64,000 nt of DNA, from the NCBI GenBank assembly GCA_021825925.1, contig JAKAFP010000004.1, forward strand, positions 186,001 through 250,000. The letters run 5' to 3'. The notes under the pieces are model-generated. The model ran no database searches. It had not been told where the DNA came from and was given only the letters and a program-made list of their open reading frames with translations. The stretch comes from Chloroflexota bacterium (GTDB lineage: Bacteria > Chloroflexota > Anaerolineae > Anaerolineales > Anaerolineaceae). The position numbers and the translations under genes were made by a program. Positions 29,528 to 37,715 of the stretch are shown here, piece after piece (the stretch's first letter is position 1; the number at the start of each line of letters is the position of its first letter).

Positions 29528-31399
29528 TTACTTCTCGGTTAACCACACGCGCATCTCGTTTTCGCCACGGTTGCCCCATTGGCTGTAGGGAATGAGCGTT
29601 ATTTCTCGTGATTCATACACACAGGGTTGGGAACTGTAAAGCGCATGATCCCAATCCTTTTCCGACACACTGTATCCAACTGTCTTCAGAACTGGCATGT
29701 TTTCGTCAAGCCAATCAACTTTCTCTTCGCAAAAGACAGCGTCCGCAGGCAATCGAAGTGCACTCAAAGGTATCGCATTATCAGCTTGTTCAGCACAGTA
29801 AACGGTTTCGCCTCTTTGCACACAAAGCTTGCCCGCTGCTGCTGATACACTGGGATGGGCACGTAAAATTCGCACCTGGGGAATCAGGGAATAGGAATAT
29901 TCCTGTTTTCCACCAGTATGTTGAATTATAAAGTATCCATCATCGTTCACATTTATTTGATCGCTCACCAGGTTTGAGTTTTCGGGCAACCGTAAAAAGA
30001 TGCTTCGCGGTTCACCTTCAATCGTGAGTGTGTAGTCATCACCTTTCCGTACAAGATTTACATAGAGCCCTCCTTTTTTGAATGAAGAACCAAGGTGCGA
30101 AAGGATGTACAAACAATCCCCATCAAGTGCGTAAATATATCCAGGGATGGAAGATAATATGCGAGCTAGATTGGGTGGGCAGCATGCCACACTGAACCAC
30201 TTTTGACGTTGCGTTTTGACATGCGAATAGGTGGGATTATGTGCAATGGTCTGGGGAACAACTTCAAGCGGATTCACATAAAAGAAATGGTGACCATCTC
30301 GCCCCATGCCTGATAGAACTGTATTGTAAAGAGCCTGCTCCCAGATGTCATAATTCGTTTTTCTGCCATTCAAAAGCCACATGCGTGAAGAGAACAACAT
30401 CAACCCGATGGAGGCGCAAGTTTCAGAATAGGCGCTGTCAGCAGGCAGATCAAAGTCGCTGGTAAATCGTTCACCCAGCTTTGCCGCCCCCACCCCGCCT
30501 GTAACATACATCTGACGGGTGATGGTATTGTCATAAATTCGTTCGCACGCCTTGATCAGGTCCTGATCATTTGTCAGGCGTGCATAATCCGCCATGGCAC
30601 TGTATAAGTACATGGCCCGCACGGCGTGGCCTGAGGCGCAGCACTGTTCGCGCACAGGCGCCTGGGATTGGAAATAATCGGCATTGAAGTGAGCCATATC
30701 AGGAAAAATAAAGGTGTGGCCTTCCTTCTTGCATTCTTCTTCAAATAAGTTTTCGCCCACACCGCGTTCATTGAGGAAATACCCTGCAAGATCAAGATAT
30801 TTTATGTTCTTGGTCACTTCGTACAGCCTGATCAATGCCAGTTCTATTTCGGGATGCCCTGGATAACCACGCCGTTTATCTTTGCCAAAAGTCTGATCAA
30901 TCAGGTCTGCAAAACGCTGGCTGATCTTCAATAGTTCGTTCTTTCCTGTGGCTTTATAGTAAGCGACCGCCGCCTCGATCAGATGGCCGGCGCAATAGAG
31001 TTCATGCCCTTCCATGAGATTCGACCACCGTTTTTCAGGCGCCATGGATGTGTAATAAGTATTTATGTAACCGTCAGGCTGTTGAGCATCCTTGATCAAA
31101 CCGATGGCATAATCACACAGCGTTTCGAGTTCCTCATGCTTTTCAACGGTCAGGCAATAGGAAACCGCTTCGATCCATTTATAGAGATCAGTATCCAGAA
31201 ACACGACGCCATAATAGCTGTCTGCAGATTTGCCGGCAGCCACCTTGAAGTTTTCAATACAGTGACTTTTTTCTGCATTTTCGATACGGTCATTCAAAAT
31301 TTCCCACATGTAGGGCAAAACGACATCCCGAACCAGGGAAAACTGTTTTGACCACATGACATCATTAAGTTTCACATCCGCAACCTGAACAAATTCCAT
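29528..31399 (-). CDS. GH127 beta-L-arabinofuranosidase
   Basis: The protein has 623 residues, family GH127 (formerly DUF1680). The Zn-thiolate active site is present: SETCAS gives E326 and C328, and VACCPP gives C406 and C407, the same arrangement as E338, C340, C417 (nucleophile) and C418 of Bifidobacterium HypBA1. It releases beta-L-arabinofuranose, for example from hydroxyproline-linked arabino-oligosaccharides of extensin. There is no signal peptide, so it acts in the cytoplasm. It is the first gene of the operon, with a consensus promoter and two LacI-type operators upstream. Confidence 0.9.
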   Translation of the reverse strand: MEFVQVADVKLNDVMWSKQFSLVRDVVLPYMWEILNDRIENAEKSHCIENFKVAAGKSADSYYGVVFLDTDLYKWIEAVSYCLTVEKHEELETLCDYAIGLIKDAQQPDGYINTYYTSMAPEKRWSNLMEGHELYCAGHLIEAAVAYYKATGKNELLKISQRFADLIDQTFGKDKRRGYPGHPEIELALIRLYEVTKNIKYLDLAGYFLNERGVGENLFEEECKKEGHTFIFPDMAHFNADYFQSQAPVREQCCASGHAVRAMYLYSAMADYARLTNDQDLIKACERIYDNTITRQMYVTGGVGAAKLGERFTSDFDLPADSAYSETCASIGLMLFSSRMWLLNGRKTNYDIWEQALYNTVLSGMGRDGHHFFYVNPLEVVPQTIAHNPTYSHVKTQRQKWFSVACCPPNLARILSSIPGYIYALDGDCLYILSHLGSSFKKGGLYVNLVRKGDDYTLTIEGEPRSIFLRLPENSNLVSDQINVNDDGYFIIQHTGGKQEYSYSLIPQVRILRAHPSVSAAAGKLCVQRGETVYCAEQADNAIPLSALRLPADAVFCEEKVDWLDENMPVLKTVGYSVSEKDWDHALYSSQPCVYESREITLIPYSQWGNRGENEMRVWLTEK

Positions 31400-31425
31400 T
31401 AGTTTAAAGCTCCTAACTTAAGTGA

Positions 31426-31441
31426 GGTTAATCGTTTAACC
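31426..31441. promoter_or_regulatory. LacI-type operator 1
   Basis: GGTTAATCGTTTAACC, a near-perfect 16-bp palindrome with the central CG typical of LacI/GalR-family sites. It is located in the GH127 leader, 74 bp from an identical copy. Confidence 0.85.
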
Positions 31442-31499
31442 ATTCAAACTAAAAAAAATTTCGTGTACATCTATTGATTGGGAGTTACGCCCAGTATTG

Positions 31500-31515
31500 G
31501 GTTAATCGTTTAACC
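31500..31515. promoter_or_regulatory. LacI-type operator 2
   Basis: This is an identical 16-bp copy, GGTTAATCGTTTAACC, placed just downstream of the expected transcription start of the GH127 operon (about +8 to +23), a classical repression position. The 74-bp distance to operator 1 is close to seven helical turns and would allow looping. Confidence 0.85.
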
Positions 31516-31529
31516 TAACTGATGTTGAA

Positions 31530-31558
31530 ATTATAGAAGAATTTTTGACCAATGTCAA
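31530..31558 (-). promoter_or_regulatory. Consensus sigma-70 promoter of the arabinoside operon
   Basis: Read leftward: TTGACA (31558-31553), 17-bp spacer, TATAAT (31535-31530), a perfect match to the consensus. The transcript would start near 31523 and carry both operators. Confidence 0.9.
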
Positions 31559-31626
31559 TACCCTATTTTTCATATTTTCTTAATTTCCTATTTAATTCTC
31601 TTGATGAGTTGTTTGTCGCTTCTCAG

Positions 31627-31655
31627 TTGAATAAATTTAAACAACAAGGTATAAA
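31627..31655 (+). promoter_or_regulatory. Probable promoter of the lacI-family gene
   Basis: TTGAAT (31627-31632), 17-bp spacer, TATAAA (31650-31655), about 73 bp before the start codon at 31728. The operators are upstream of it, so autoregulation would need looping. Confidence 0.6.
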
Positions 31656-31727
31656 TACATGGAAGAATTCAACATCCTAAAGTAAAGTGCAGGGATGTTT
31701 TAATCATTGGATCAGAGGGAATTATCC

Positions 31728-32765
31728 ATGACAACCTTGAAAGATATTGCAAAACTTGCCGGTGTTTCAATTGCCTCTGTTTCTTATGTCATTAATGGCA
31801 ACAAACAACTTAGTGAAGAAACCACCAGACGCATCAACGAGGCCATTGCCCAAACCAATTTTGCCCCACACTCCCTCGCCAAATCCCTCCGCATGGGAAA
31901 GACATTGACCATAGGCGTTCTGGTCGAGGACATCCGCGGTATGCCGATTGCGGATATTGTGAACGGCATTGAAGAAAGACTTGAAGAACACGGCTATCAA
32001 ATGATCCTCAGCGATCTGCACATGCTCGAAAAACTCTACAACCAGTACGATCAGATCGCGGATTACAAGAGCTACATCAACAACAGCGTTCAGCAAATGC
32101 TGCGTTCACATGTGGATGGCATCATCTACGTTGGGCTGCACGACCGCCACATTGACAACATTATCAATCCCATAGACATCCCCTTCGTTTACGCCTACTC
32201 ACACGGCTCAAAACACGATTATTACGTCTCCTACAACAACATTGACGGTGCCATGGATGCGGTCAATTATCTGATCAAACACGGCCATCGCGAAATCGCC
32301 ATCCTGGCCGGACACCCCGATTCCTTTCCGACCCACCAACGTATGGAAGGCTTCATTACCTCGCTCAGCAATGCGGATCTACCTGTCAGGGATGAATACA
32401 TTTTCTACGGGGATTGGGAATATCAATCTGGCTATGATCAAATGAAGAGTATTCTGGCGCTTTCAAACCGCCCAACGGCCATTTTCGTCATGAATGACCT
32501 TATGGCTGCAGGCTGCATCAATTCCGCCCAGGAGTCAGGTTTAAAGATCCCCCAGGACCTTTCGATCATCGGTTTTGACAATCGCGAAATTGCCAGCTAT
32601 CTGCCAGTTCCATTGACCACCATCCAGGTACCCAACCGGGAAATTGGCCACGAAAGTGCAAAAATGCTGCTGGATCTGACACAAGGCAGCAGCGTGGATC
32701 AAAACGCGATCATTTTACCTTGTAACCTGATCGAACGCGTATCTGTTGCCAATGTCACCCAATAA
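31728..32765 (+). CDS. LacI family transcriptional regulator of the arabinoside operon
   Basis: The protein has 345 residues. The start at 31728 has AGAGGGA 7 nt upstream and gives the standard N terminus MTTLKDIAKLAGVSIASVSY; the open frame extends seven codons further but without a ribosome site. The HTH and hinge (residues 1-60) are followed by a periplasmic-binding-protein-like sensor domain, ending in the usual IIGFDNREIASYLPVPLTTI. It is divergent from the GH127 operon, which carries two LacI-type palindromes, so it is the likely repressor; the inducer is probably arabinose or an arabinoside. Confidence 0.92.
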   Translation: MTTLKDIAKLAGVSIASVSYVINGNKQLSEETTRRINEAIAQTNFAPHSLAKSLRMGKTLTIGVLVEDIRGMPIADIVNGIEERLEEHGYQMILSDLHMLEKLYNQYDQIADYKSYINNSVQQMLRSHVDGIIYVGLHDRHIDNIINPIDIPFVYAYSHGSKHDYYVSYNNIDGAMDAVNYLIKHGHREIAILAGHPDSFPTHQRMEGFITSLSNADLPVRDEYIFYGDWEYQSGYDQMKSILALSNRPTAIFVMNDLMAAGCINSAQESGLKIPQDLSIIGFDNREIASYLPVPLTTIQVPNREIGHESAKMLLDLTQGSSVDQNAIILPCNLIERVSVANVTQ

Positions 32766-32915
32766 CTTGACGTCTTGGCGGTGGATCAAGAACCCTGAAA
32801 CAAACACACCAGAATAATATATAATTAACAAAATTACTGTTATTCAAGATCATTAGTTTGAGTTTTGCATTCCACTCTTTGAAGTTGGCCTTGCTCCATC
32901 AGATTAGAGGATTGT

Positions 32916-33623
32916 ATGCAGACGATCACTGCCAACCCAATACTCACCAAGAATGAGCGTGATATTCTCATTCTGGCAGCTGTGCATCCCAACCTAAAAC
33001 ATTTGGGCATTTCCGAGATCAGTCAGCGTCTTGGCATCACCGAGACGAGTGTCAAAACGTATATTCATCAGGCTTGTATTAAACTAGGGGCAGATAACAG
33101 AAACGAGGCTGTTTTATTAGCCATGAAATACGGGCTGATCAAACTCGATGAACTGTTATCCCTCGAGGAATTGGCTGAAATCCTTTGCACTCTGGACCCT
33201 GCTGTGCTGTTGAAAATCGCTCAGGTTGTTCGGCAAAACCACGCACCCAAATCCCTCCCTGAGATGGAAGAACCGATCACTTGTTTTGCAAAAAACCCAA
33301 CCGGCCTATTAACCAATAGAGAACGGGATGTTCTTGTCCTTTCAAGCAAAGGTCTCACAAATGTCGAGATCGCAGAAAAATTATGCATGTCCACCAGCGC
33401 CGTCCGGACCTTTCTCAATCGTGCTTTTACCAAGTTGGGTGCTGATAAAAAGGCAGACGCCGTCCAACTGGCGCTCAAGCTAAGAGAGATCAGCGTGGAT
33501 GAAATTTCTTCGTTCACCGAGTTGGCGAATTTTCTTGCTCCCCTGGGCGAAGAATCCATTGAAAAACTCGCAAAACTATTGGAAGCAAAACAAGATTTCG
33601 AGTTGGCTACAAAACCCGCCTAA
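32916..33623 (+). CDS. Regulator with two tandem LuxR-type HTH domains
   Basis: The protein has 235 residues built as a duplication. Residues about 8-70 (LTKNERDILILAA...LGITETSVKTYIHQA) and about 130-190 (LTNRERDVLVLSSKGLTNVEIAEKLCMSTSAV) are both LuxR/GerE HTH domains, each followed by a similar helical tail (LDELLSLEELAEIL, VDEISSFTELANFL). There is no receiver, PAS or ATPase domain. The first HTH is more degenerate. The target is unknown; two direct repeats lie before the next gene. AGAGGA precedes the start and a terminator follows, so it is transcribed alone. Confidence 0.75.
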   Translation: MQTITANPILTKNERDILILAAVHPNLKHLGISEISQRLGITETSVKTYIHQACIKLGADNRNEAVLLAMKYGLIKLDELLSLEELAEILCTLDPAVLLKIAQVVRQNHAPKSLPEMEEPITCFAKNPTGLLTNRERDVLVLSSKGLTNVEIAEKLCMSTSAVRTFLNRAFTKLGADKKADAVQLALKLREISVDEISSFTELANFLAPLGEESIEKLAKLLEAKQDFELATKPA

Positions 33624-33656
33624 CCTATTCACTTGCCTATCTCAATCTGATTTGTT

Positions 33657-33689
33657 AAAGCACCATTGATTAATTCTTGGTGCTTTTTT
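33657..33689 (+). terminator. Rho-independent terminator
   Basis: AAAGCACCA (33657-33665) and TGGTGCTTT (33678-33686) form a stem followed by T residues, after the double-HTH gene. Confidence 0.8.
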
Positions 33690-33717
33690 ACAACTTTCGC
33701 CAAATCCGCCTTACAAA

Positions 33718-33758
33718 AAAAGTAGACAAAAGTTGGATGAAAAGTAGACAAAAGTTGG
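33718..33758. repeat. Two 19-bp direct repeats, period 22
   Basis: AAAAGTAGACAAAAGTTGG occurs at 33718-33736 and 33740-33758. The period of 22 bp is about two helical turns. The copies lie just upstream of a promoter-like sequence (33769-33798), so they may be tandem activator sites. Confidence 0.75.
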
Positions 33759-33768
33759 GGTGCGCTTA

Positions 33769-33798
33769 TTGACCTTGACCGTTCGAAAAGTTTATACT
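33769..33798 (+). promoter_or_regulatory. Probable promoter of the flavoprotein/ferredoxin operon
   Basis: TTGACC (33769-33774), 18-bp spacer, TATACT (33793-33798). The remaining 260 bp to the next start codon hold no clear gene; the leader is long. Confidence 0.5.
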
Positions 33799-34062
33799 TT
33801 TTCTATCAAAATCAATTGCACTTCAGTGAGTTGCCCGAATTAACGAAGGGTAGACCCGTTTACGAATGTGCCACCCTTTGTCAAAATTCCAGCGTTTCGC
33901 ATCCTAATATCGGGCAAGGATTAATTCAAGTCGCTCAGAATACAAATCTCTGAGTGAGTCTATAAATGCACTCTTTCACCAGTCTGACAAAGCAGTATGT
34001 CAGTTTATTTCAATACGATCCGTGGGATAAACAAATTAAGAATGCCAATCAGGAGACAGAAA

Positions 34063-34569
34063 ATGACCGAGACGATAGGTGCAATGTCAAAACAGTTGAA
34101 AGCATTGAAAACCACTGATCTTAGCCCATTTATCCGCATGGCGGGGATGATGGCTCCCAGGGCGATTGGTGTTTTTCTACCCAAATTGGATCAGAAGCAG
34201 AGGCAAGCATTCGAAAAAATGATGCCAGCGGGTGGAAATAAGAAGATCTTTGTCCAGTTGGTCGGCACACCCACCCCCCCCATAGTCATCGGCATGGCAC
34301 AACCTCTGACCATGGAGGTGCTGTCTGAAAAAGAAATCAAAGAACAGGGTATCAAAGGCCTTAGATTACCTGTCGAAAAAACGCTCAAACCGTTGACCGA
34401 AAAACAAATTGGAAAAGTCCTTTGGCTGCTCAAAGGCCAGCTGGGAACCCTGCTCAGTCTTTCAGGACTTGCCATGCCTCTTCTGTTGTTGGGTCCGGCT
34501 GAATTGAAAGATCTAAAAAACAAAGCATTGACCCATTTTAAACCGATGCTTGATCTTCTTCCTCACTAA
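34063..34569 (+). CDS. Hypothetical protein upstream of FixC-like flavoprotein
   Basis: The protein has 168 residues. ATG at 34063 follows AGGAGA at a good spacing; the frame opens earlier but without such a site. I do not recognise the family. It is rich in Lys and Leu, with a central KIFVQLVGTPTPPIVIGMAQPL beta-like section and one hydrophobic segment near the C terminus (about 128-150, LSLSGLAMPLLLLGPAEL). The overall pattern, small, basic, with a lipid-like hydrophobic pocket possibility, recalls SCP2-type sterol/lipid carriers but this is only an impression. It is 115 bp upstream of the flavoprotein and probably in the same transcript. Confidence 0.55.
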   Translation: MTETIGAMSKQLKALKTTDLSPFIRMAGMMAPRAIGVFLPKLDQKQRQAFEKMMPAGGNKKIFVQLVGTPTPPIVIGMAQPLTMEVLSEKEIKEQGIKGLRLPVEKTLKPLTEKQIGKVLWLLKGQLGTLLSLSGLAMPLLLLGPAELKDLKNKALTHFKPMLDLLPH

Positions 34570-34684
34570 TCAACAGTTTCATGGATCATCTTCATTCCGA
34601 AAGGAGGATGGATCAACGACTGAACAGTTGCAACCGAAACGACTTGGGTTAAGGTGCAATATTTTTTTCAAAAAGGAGACCAAA

Positions 34685-36055
34685 ATGTCAGATTATGATG
34701 TGATTGTGGTGGGCGCCGGACCTGGTGGAACTGCGGCGGCAAAGGTCGCTGCGGAGAAAAAATTAAAAGTCCTGCTACTTGAACGAGCCAGAACGCCTGG
34801 CGACAAGAATATGTCAGGCAGCTATCTGTTCAGGAATATTTGTGAAGAGATTTTCCCCGGTTTTCAACAAGCTGAATTTCATAAAGGGCAATGCCGCATC
34901 GGAGGAATTGATTTTCGATGGGCTTATGATAATGACGTCAAACAATACGGTATGGTAGCCGGTGTCGGCGGTGATGCCATGCGGGATATGATGATGGTTT
35001 ACCGTAATGAAAGTGATGCCTGGCTCGCCAATGAAGCGGTGAAAGCCGGTGCTGAACTAAAAACTGCTCTTGCGACAGACCTGATTTGGGAAAACAAAGA
35101 TGGCGAAAATCCCCGCGTGGTCGGTGTGGTCACCGATAAAGGTGAGTTCACCGCTCCTATGGTGATTGATGCGGCTGGTCTTCACTCTCAGTTGGCCAAA
35201 CGATCCGGTCTTGTTCGCTGGGGGCCAGAGAAGATCACCCTGGCCATTAAATACATTTATCGCCTCGATGGCGATATCATGAGAAAAAGATTGACCCCTT
35301 ATATGGATTCTGATGGGGTTGAGGTGGATTGGGGAGCCATGCCAACCATGTGTGGGGATGATCCTTGTTTCTGGGGTTCTCACGCCGTAGGCTGCCCGGA
35401 TCGTGGGATCATCAACATCATCATTTATCATCAATTGGCTCAGGAAATGAAAGCCAAAGTCAACATCCACCAACGGGCACAGTGGTATCTTCAAACAGAT
35501 CAGGTCAAGGCATTGCTCGAGGGGGCTGAACTCGTCCAATTCAATGCTCACTGCCTCAACATTGGAGATACTGTTGGGTATGCACCGAAATCCTATCTAC
35601 CAGGTTATGTTATGGCCGGAGATTCAGGTGGTTTTGGTCAACCGGTCGAAGATTTCGGAGCCAATGTGGCGCAAACCATGGGCAAGATCGCCGCAGAACT
35701 TGCAGCCGAAATGAAAGCAAAAAAGGATTACTCAGAAGCCATGTTCGCCAAATATGAAGAGAGATGGCGTGAAACCTGGATCCTTTCTGATAATGTCCCA
35801 GAAATGAATACATTAATGATCAAGGGATACTTCCAGAAGATCGTCGGATGTGCCGATGAAGCCATGGCCACCTTGTTCAAAATGAGATTCAACAATCACT
35901 CATTCCCGGAAATTGCATTGAACGTCGTTCCAAAGTTTGGTCCGGCCGTCCCGGCAATTGTGGCTGCCATTGGATCATTCAAAGGAATTTTTGAGGAAGC
36001 TGGAAACAAAATTGGCGGCCTCATGGCGTTGATGGGTATGGGTAAAAAAGAGTGA
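34685..36055 (+). CDS. FixC/geranylgeranyl-reductase family FAD-dependent oxidoreductase
   Basis: The protein has 456 residues. AAAGGAGA precedes the ATG at 34685. The N-terminal DYDVIVVGAGPGGTAAAKVA is the FAD dinucleotide fold, and YVMAGDSGGFGQPVEDFGAN near 310 is the second flavin motif. The family includes FixC, ETF-quinone oxidoreductases and GGR-type isoprenoid reductases. I cannot see the aromatic YxWxFP motif usual in archaeal GGRs. A ferredoxin gene follows at 36 bp, as fixX follows fixC, but no ETF (fixA/fixB) genes are present. It either passes electrons from the ferredoxin to a quinone or reduces an isoprenoid chain; the prenyl synthase gene downstream favours the latter (inference). 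Confidence 0.8.
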   Translation: MSDYDVIVVGAGPGGTAAAKVAAEKKLKVLLLERARTPGDKNMSGSYLFRNICEEIFPGFQQAEFHKGQCRIGGIDFRWAYDNDVKQYGMVAGVGGDAMRDMMMVYRNESDAWLANEAVKAGAELKTALATDLIWENKDGENPRVVGVVTDKGEFTAPMVIDAAGLHSQLAKRSGLVRWGPEKITLAIKYIYRLDGDIMRKRLTPYMDSDGVEVDWGAMPTMCGDDPCFWGSHAVGCPDRGIINIIIYHQLAQEMKAKVNIHQRAQWYLQTDQVKALLEGAELVQFNAHCLNIGDTVGYAPKSYLPGYVMAGDSGGFGQPVEDFGANVAQTMGKIAAELAAEMKAKKDYSEAMFAKYEERWRETWILSDNVPEMNTLMIKGYFQKIVGCADEAMATLFKMRFNNHSFPEIALNVVPKFGPAVPAIVAAIGSFKGIFEEAGNKIGGLMALMGMGKKE

Positions 36056-36091
36056 TGGGGCAACCATCCCTAGAGACTAGAGGAGAACAAA

Positions 36092-36433
36092 ATGGCAGAG
36101 AAAAAATTCAAAAGATATGATCCCAGTATCCTATATGGGCCTCAGATTGTAGGCGAAAAAGTCCGAGAACTGCTAAAAGGCAAGTACGAAATGATCCCAA
36201 AGACTCAGGCCAACATTAAAGTCAATCCAAAGAAATGTATCGGCATGACCTGCCAACTTTGCTATATCATCTGTCCGACCGGATCCTACGAAATGGTCAA
36301 CGGCAAAGCCATGTGGAAATTTGGCATGGAAACCTGCTCGGAATGTGGTGCCTGCCAATACGTATGCTCGGTTGGCGCCATTGACTGGTCATATCCAGAA
36401 GCCGGTACAGGCATCGTTCTAAAGTGGAGTTAG
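36092..36433 (+). CDS. FixX-like 4Fe-4S ferredoxin
   Basis: The protein has 113 residues. Two Cys sets are visible: CIGMTCQLCYIICP (spacing 4-2-3) and CSECGACQYVCSVG (the regular 2-2-3 spacing followed by a small residue instead of Pro). The second is a standard 4Fe-4S site; the first has a two-residue insertion and may bind a second cluster. The C terminus ends in a short beta strand as in FixX proteins. It is the likely electron donor or acceptor of the flavoprotein encoded 36 bp upstream. GGAGA precedes the start. Confidence 0.88.
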   Translation: MAEKKFKRYDPSILYGPQIVGEKVRELLKGKYEMIPKTQANIKVNPKKCIGMTCQLCYIICPTGSYEMVNGKAMWKFGMETCSECGACQYVCSVGAIDWSYPEAGTGIVLKWS

Positions 36434-36496
36434 TTTTAATAAGTGAACCGGGTGCAAGTTTTCTTCTTCCAAGACCCGAATAGTTCTGTCACACAT

Positions 36497-36522
36497 GGCA
36501 AGGGGGAGATCTCCCCCTTGCC
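36497..36522. terminator. Perfect 26-bp palindrome, probable terminator
   Basis: GGCAAGGGGGAGA pairs with TCTCCCCCTTGCC without a spacer. It is followed by only three T, so termination may be partial and the prenyl synthase may be partly co-transcribed. Confidence 0.65.
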
Positions 36523-36582
36523 TTTGTACCTGCGGTTGATCTCACCCTGATCAAGAGAGTGCACATTTGAGGCCTGTTCATC

Positions 36583-37674
36583 ATGGAAATTCACGCTAAC
36601 CTACCAGGTCGAATGGATCCGGATACCGCCATCCAACCTCTTGACCGCCTTCCACATTCAAGAGAGAACCAGTTTATCAATCTGCTTGTGGAAAAATCAA
36701 GATCCCTCCCGACCGAGGATACTCAAAAATTTGTAAAAACAGGGCTTGAAAGCGTTGAGCGTTCGATGCTTGCCCAAGTGGAAATTTATCAACCAGATCT
36801 CAAATCCGCTGCAAAAGTGGTGCTTTCCAGCGCCGGCAAGAGACTTCGCCCAAGGATCATCCTGCTGATCGGCAAGTTGCTGGGCGCTAATATTGAAACC
36901 CTGGTGACTTTGGCCTCCTCCATCGAGATGCTGCACTGCGCCACCCTGGTTCATGATGATCTGGTGGATGGTTCACTATTGCGGCGCGGAATCTCCACAT
37001 TGAACGCCAACTGGTCGCCCGCGGCTACCATCCTGACCGGTGATTTTCTATTCGCCGCCGCTTCGGATATGGCTGCCAAAACGAACTCCATCGAAGTCAT
37101 GCGCCTGTTTTCACGTACCCTGATGACCATCGTAAACGGTGAGATCAACCAATTATTTGTCAACCGCTCAAGCCTGGATGTTGAAACCTACTATCACCGC
37201 ATTTATGCAAAAACAGCTTCACTTTTTGAAACCTCCGCCCAGGCAGCTGCCATGATCTGCACCAAAGACACTCAACAAATCGATCTTTTTCGCAAGTTTG
37301 GCTATGAAATGGGAATGGCCTTCCAAATTGTGGATGATATCCTCGATTACACGGGGGATGAATCCAAAGTTGGCAAACCTATAGGCGGCGACCTGCGTCA
37401 GGGCATCATCACTCTGCCCATGATTCATTACCTGAAAGACAATCCCGATGATCCAGCCATCCTCAACCTGACCACAGGTGTGAAAATTCGAAGCGAAAAC
37501 GAAATCCAACGATTAATTCAGGCTGTGTCGTCCAGCAGCGCTATGGAAACAGCTTATAACGACGCAACCTTGTTCGTAGACAGGGCGACAGCCTGTCTCC
37601 AAAGTTTTCCTGATTCATCCGAAAAAGGGGAATTGTTGAACCTGGCCCAATTCGCCTGCAAACGGGAGAAATGA
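36583..37674 (+). CDS. Polyprenyl (all-trans isoprenyl) diphosphate synthase
   Basis: The protein has 363 residues. Both Asp-rich motifs are intact: DDLVD (D125, D126, D129) and DDILD (D251, D252, D255), with GKRLRP near residue 85 for IPP binding. It makes linear isoprenyl diphosphates of medium or long chain from IPP and an allylic primer, for quinone tails or carrier lipid. An N-terminal extension of about 40 residues is unusual; the ribosome site before 36583 is weak, and a start at codon 11 is possible. It lies 150 bp downstream of the flavoprotein-ferredoxin pair, beyond a strong hairpin. Confidence 0.9.
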   Translation: MEIHANLPGRMDPDTAIQPLDRLPHSRENQFINLLVEKSRSLPTEDTQKFVKTGLESVERSMLAQVEIYQPDLKSAAKVVLSSAGKRLRPRIILLIGKLLGANIETLVTLASSIEMLHCATLVHDDLVDGSLLRRGISTLNANWSPAATILTGDFLFAAASDMAAKTNSIEVMRLFSRTLMTIVNGEINQLFVNRSSLDVETYYHRIYAKTASLFETSAQAAAMICTKDTQQIDLFRKFGYEMGMAFQIVDDILDYTGDESKVGKPIGGDLRQGIITLPMIHYLKDNPDDPAILNLTTGVKIRSENEIQRLIQAVSSSSAMETAYNDATLFVDRATACLQSFPDSSEKGELLNLAQFACKREK

Positions 37675-37676
37675 TA

Positions 37677-37715
37677 AAAAGAAGACCTTGCACTGCAAGA
37701 TCTTCTTTTCTTTTC
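37677..37715. terminator. Bidirectional terminator
   Basis: AAAAGAAGACCTTGCA (37677-37692) pairs with TGCAAGATCTTCTTTT (37694-37709) with a mismatch. A and T tracts are on both sides, between the convergent prenyl synthase and GH35 genes. Confidence 0.7.

Noticed and set aside
34608-34652. A 14-codon open frame directly after AAAGGAGG upstream of the flavoprotein
   Set aside because: The Shine-Dalgarno-like bases touch the ATG with no spacing, so it is unlikely to be translated as a leader peptide.
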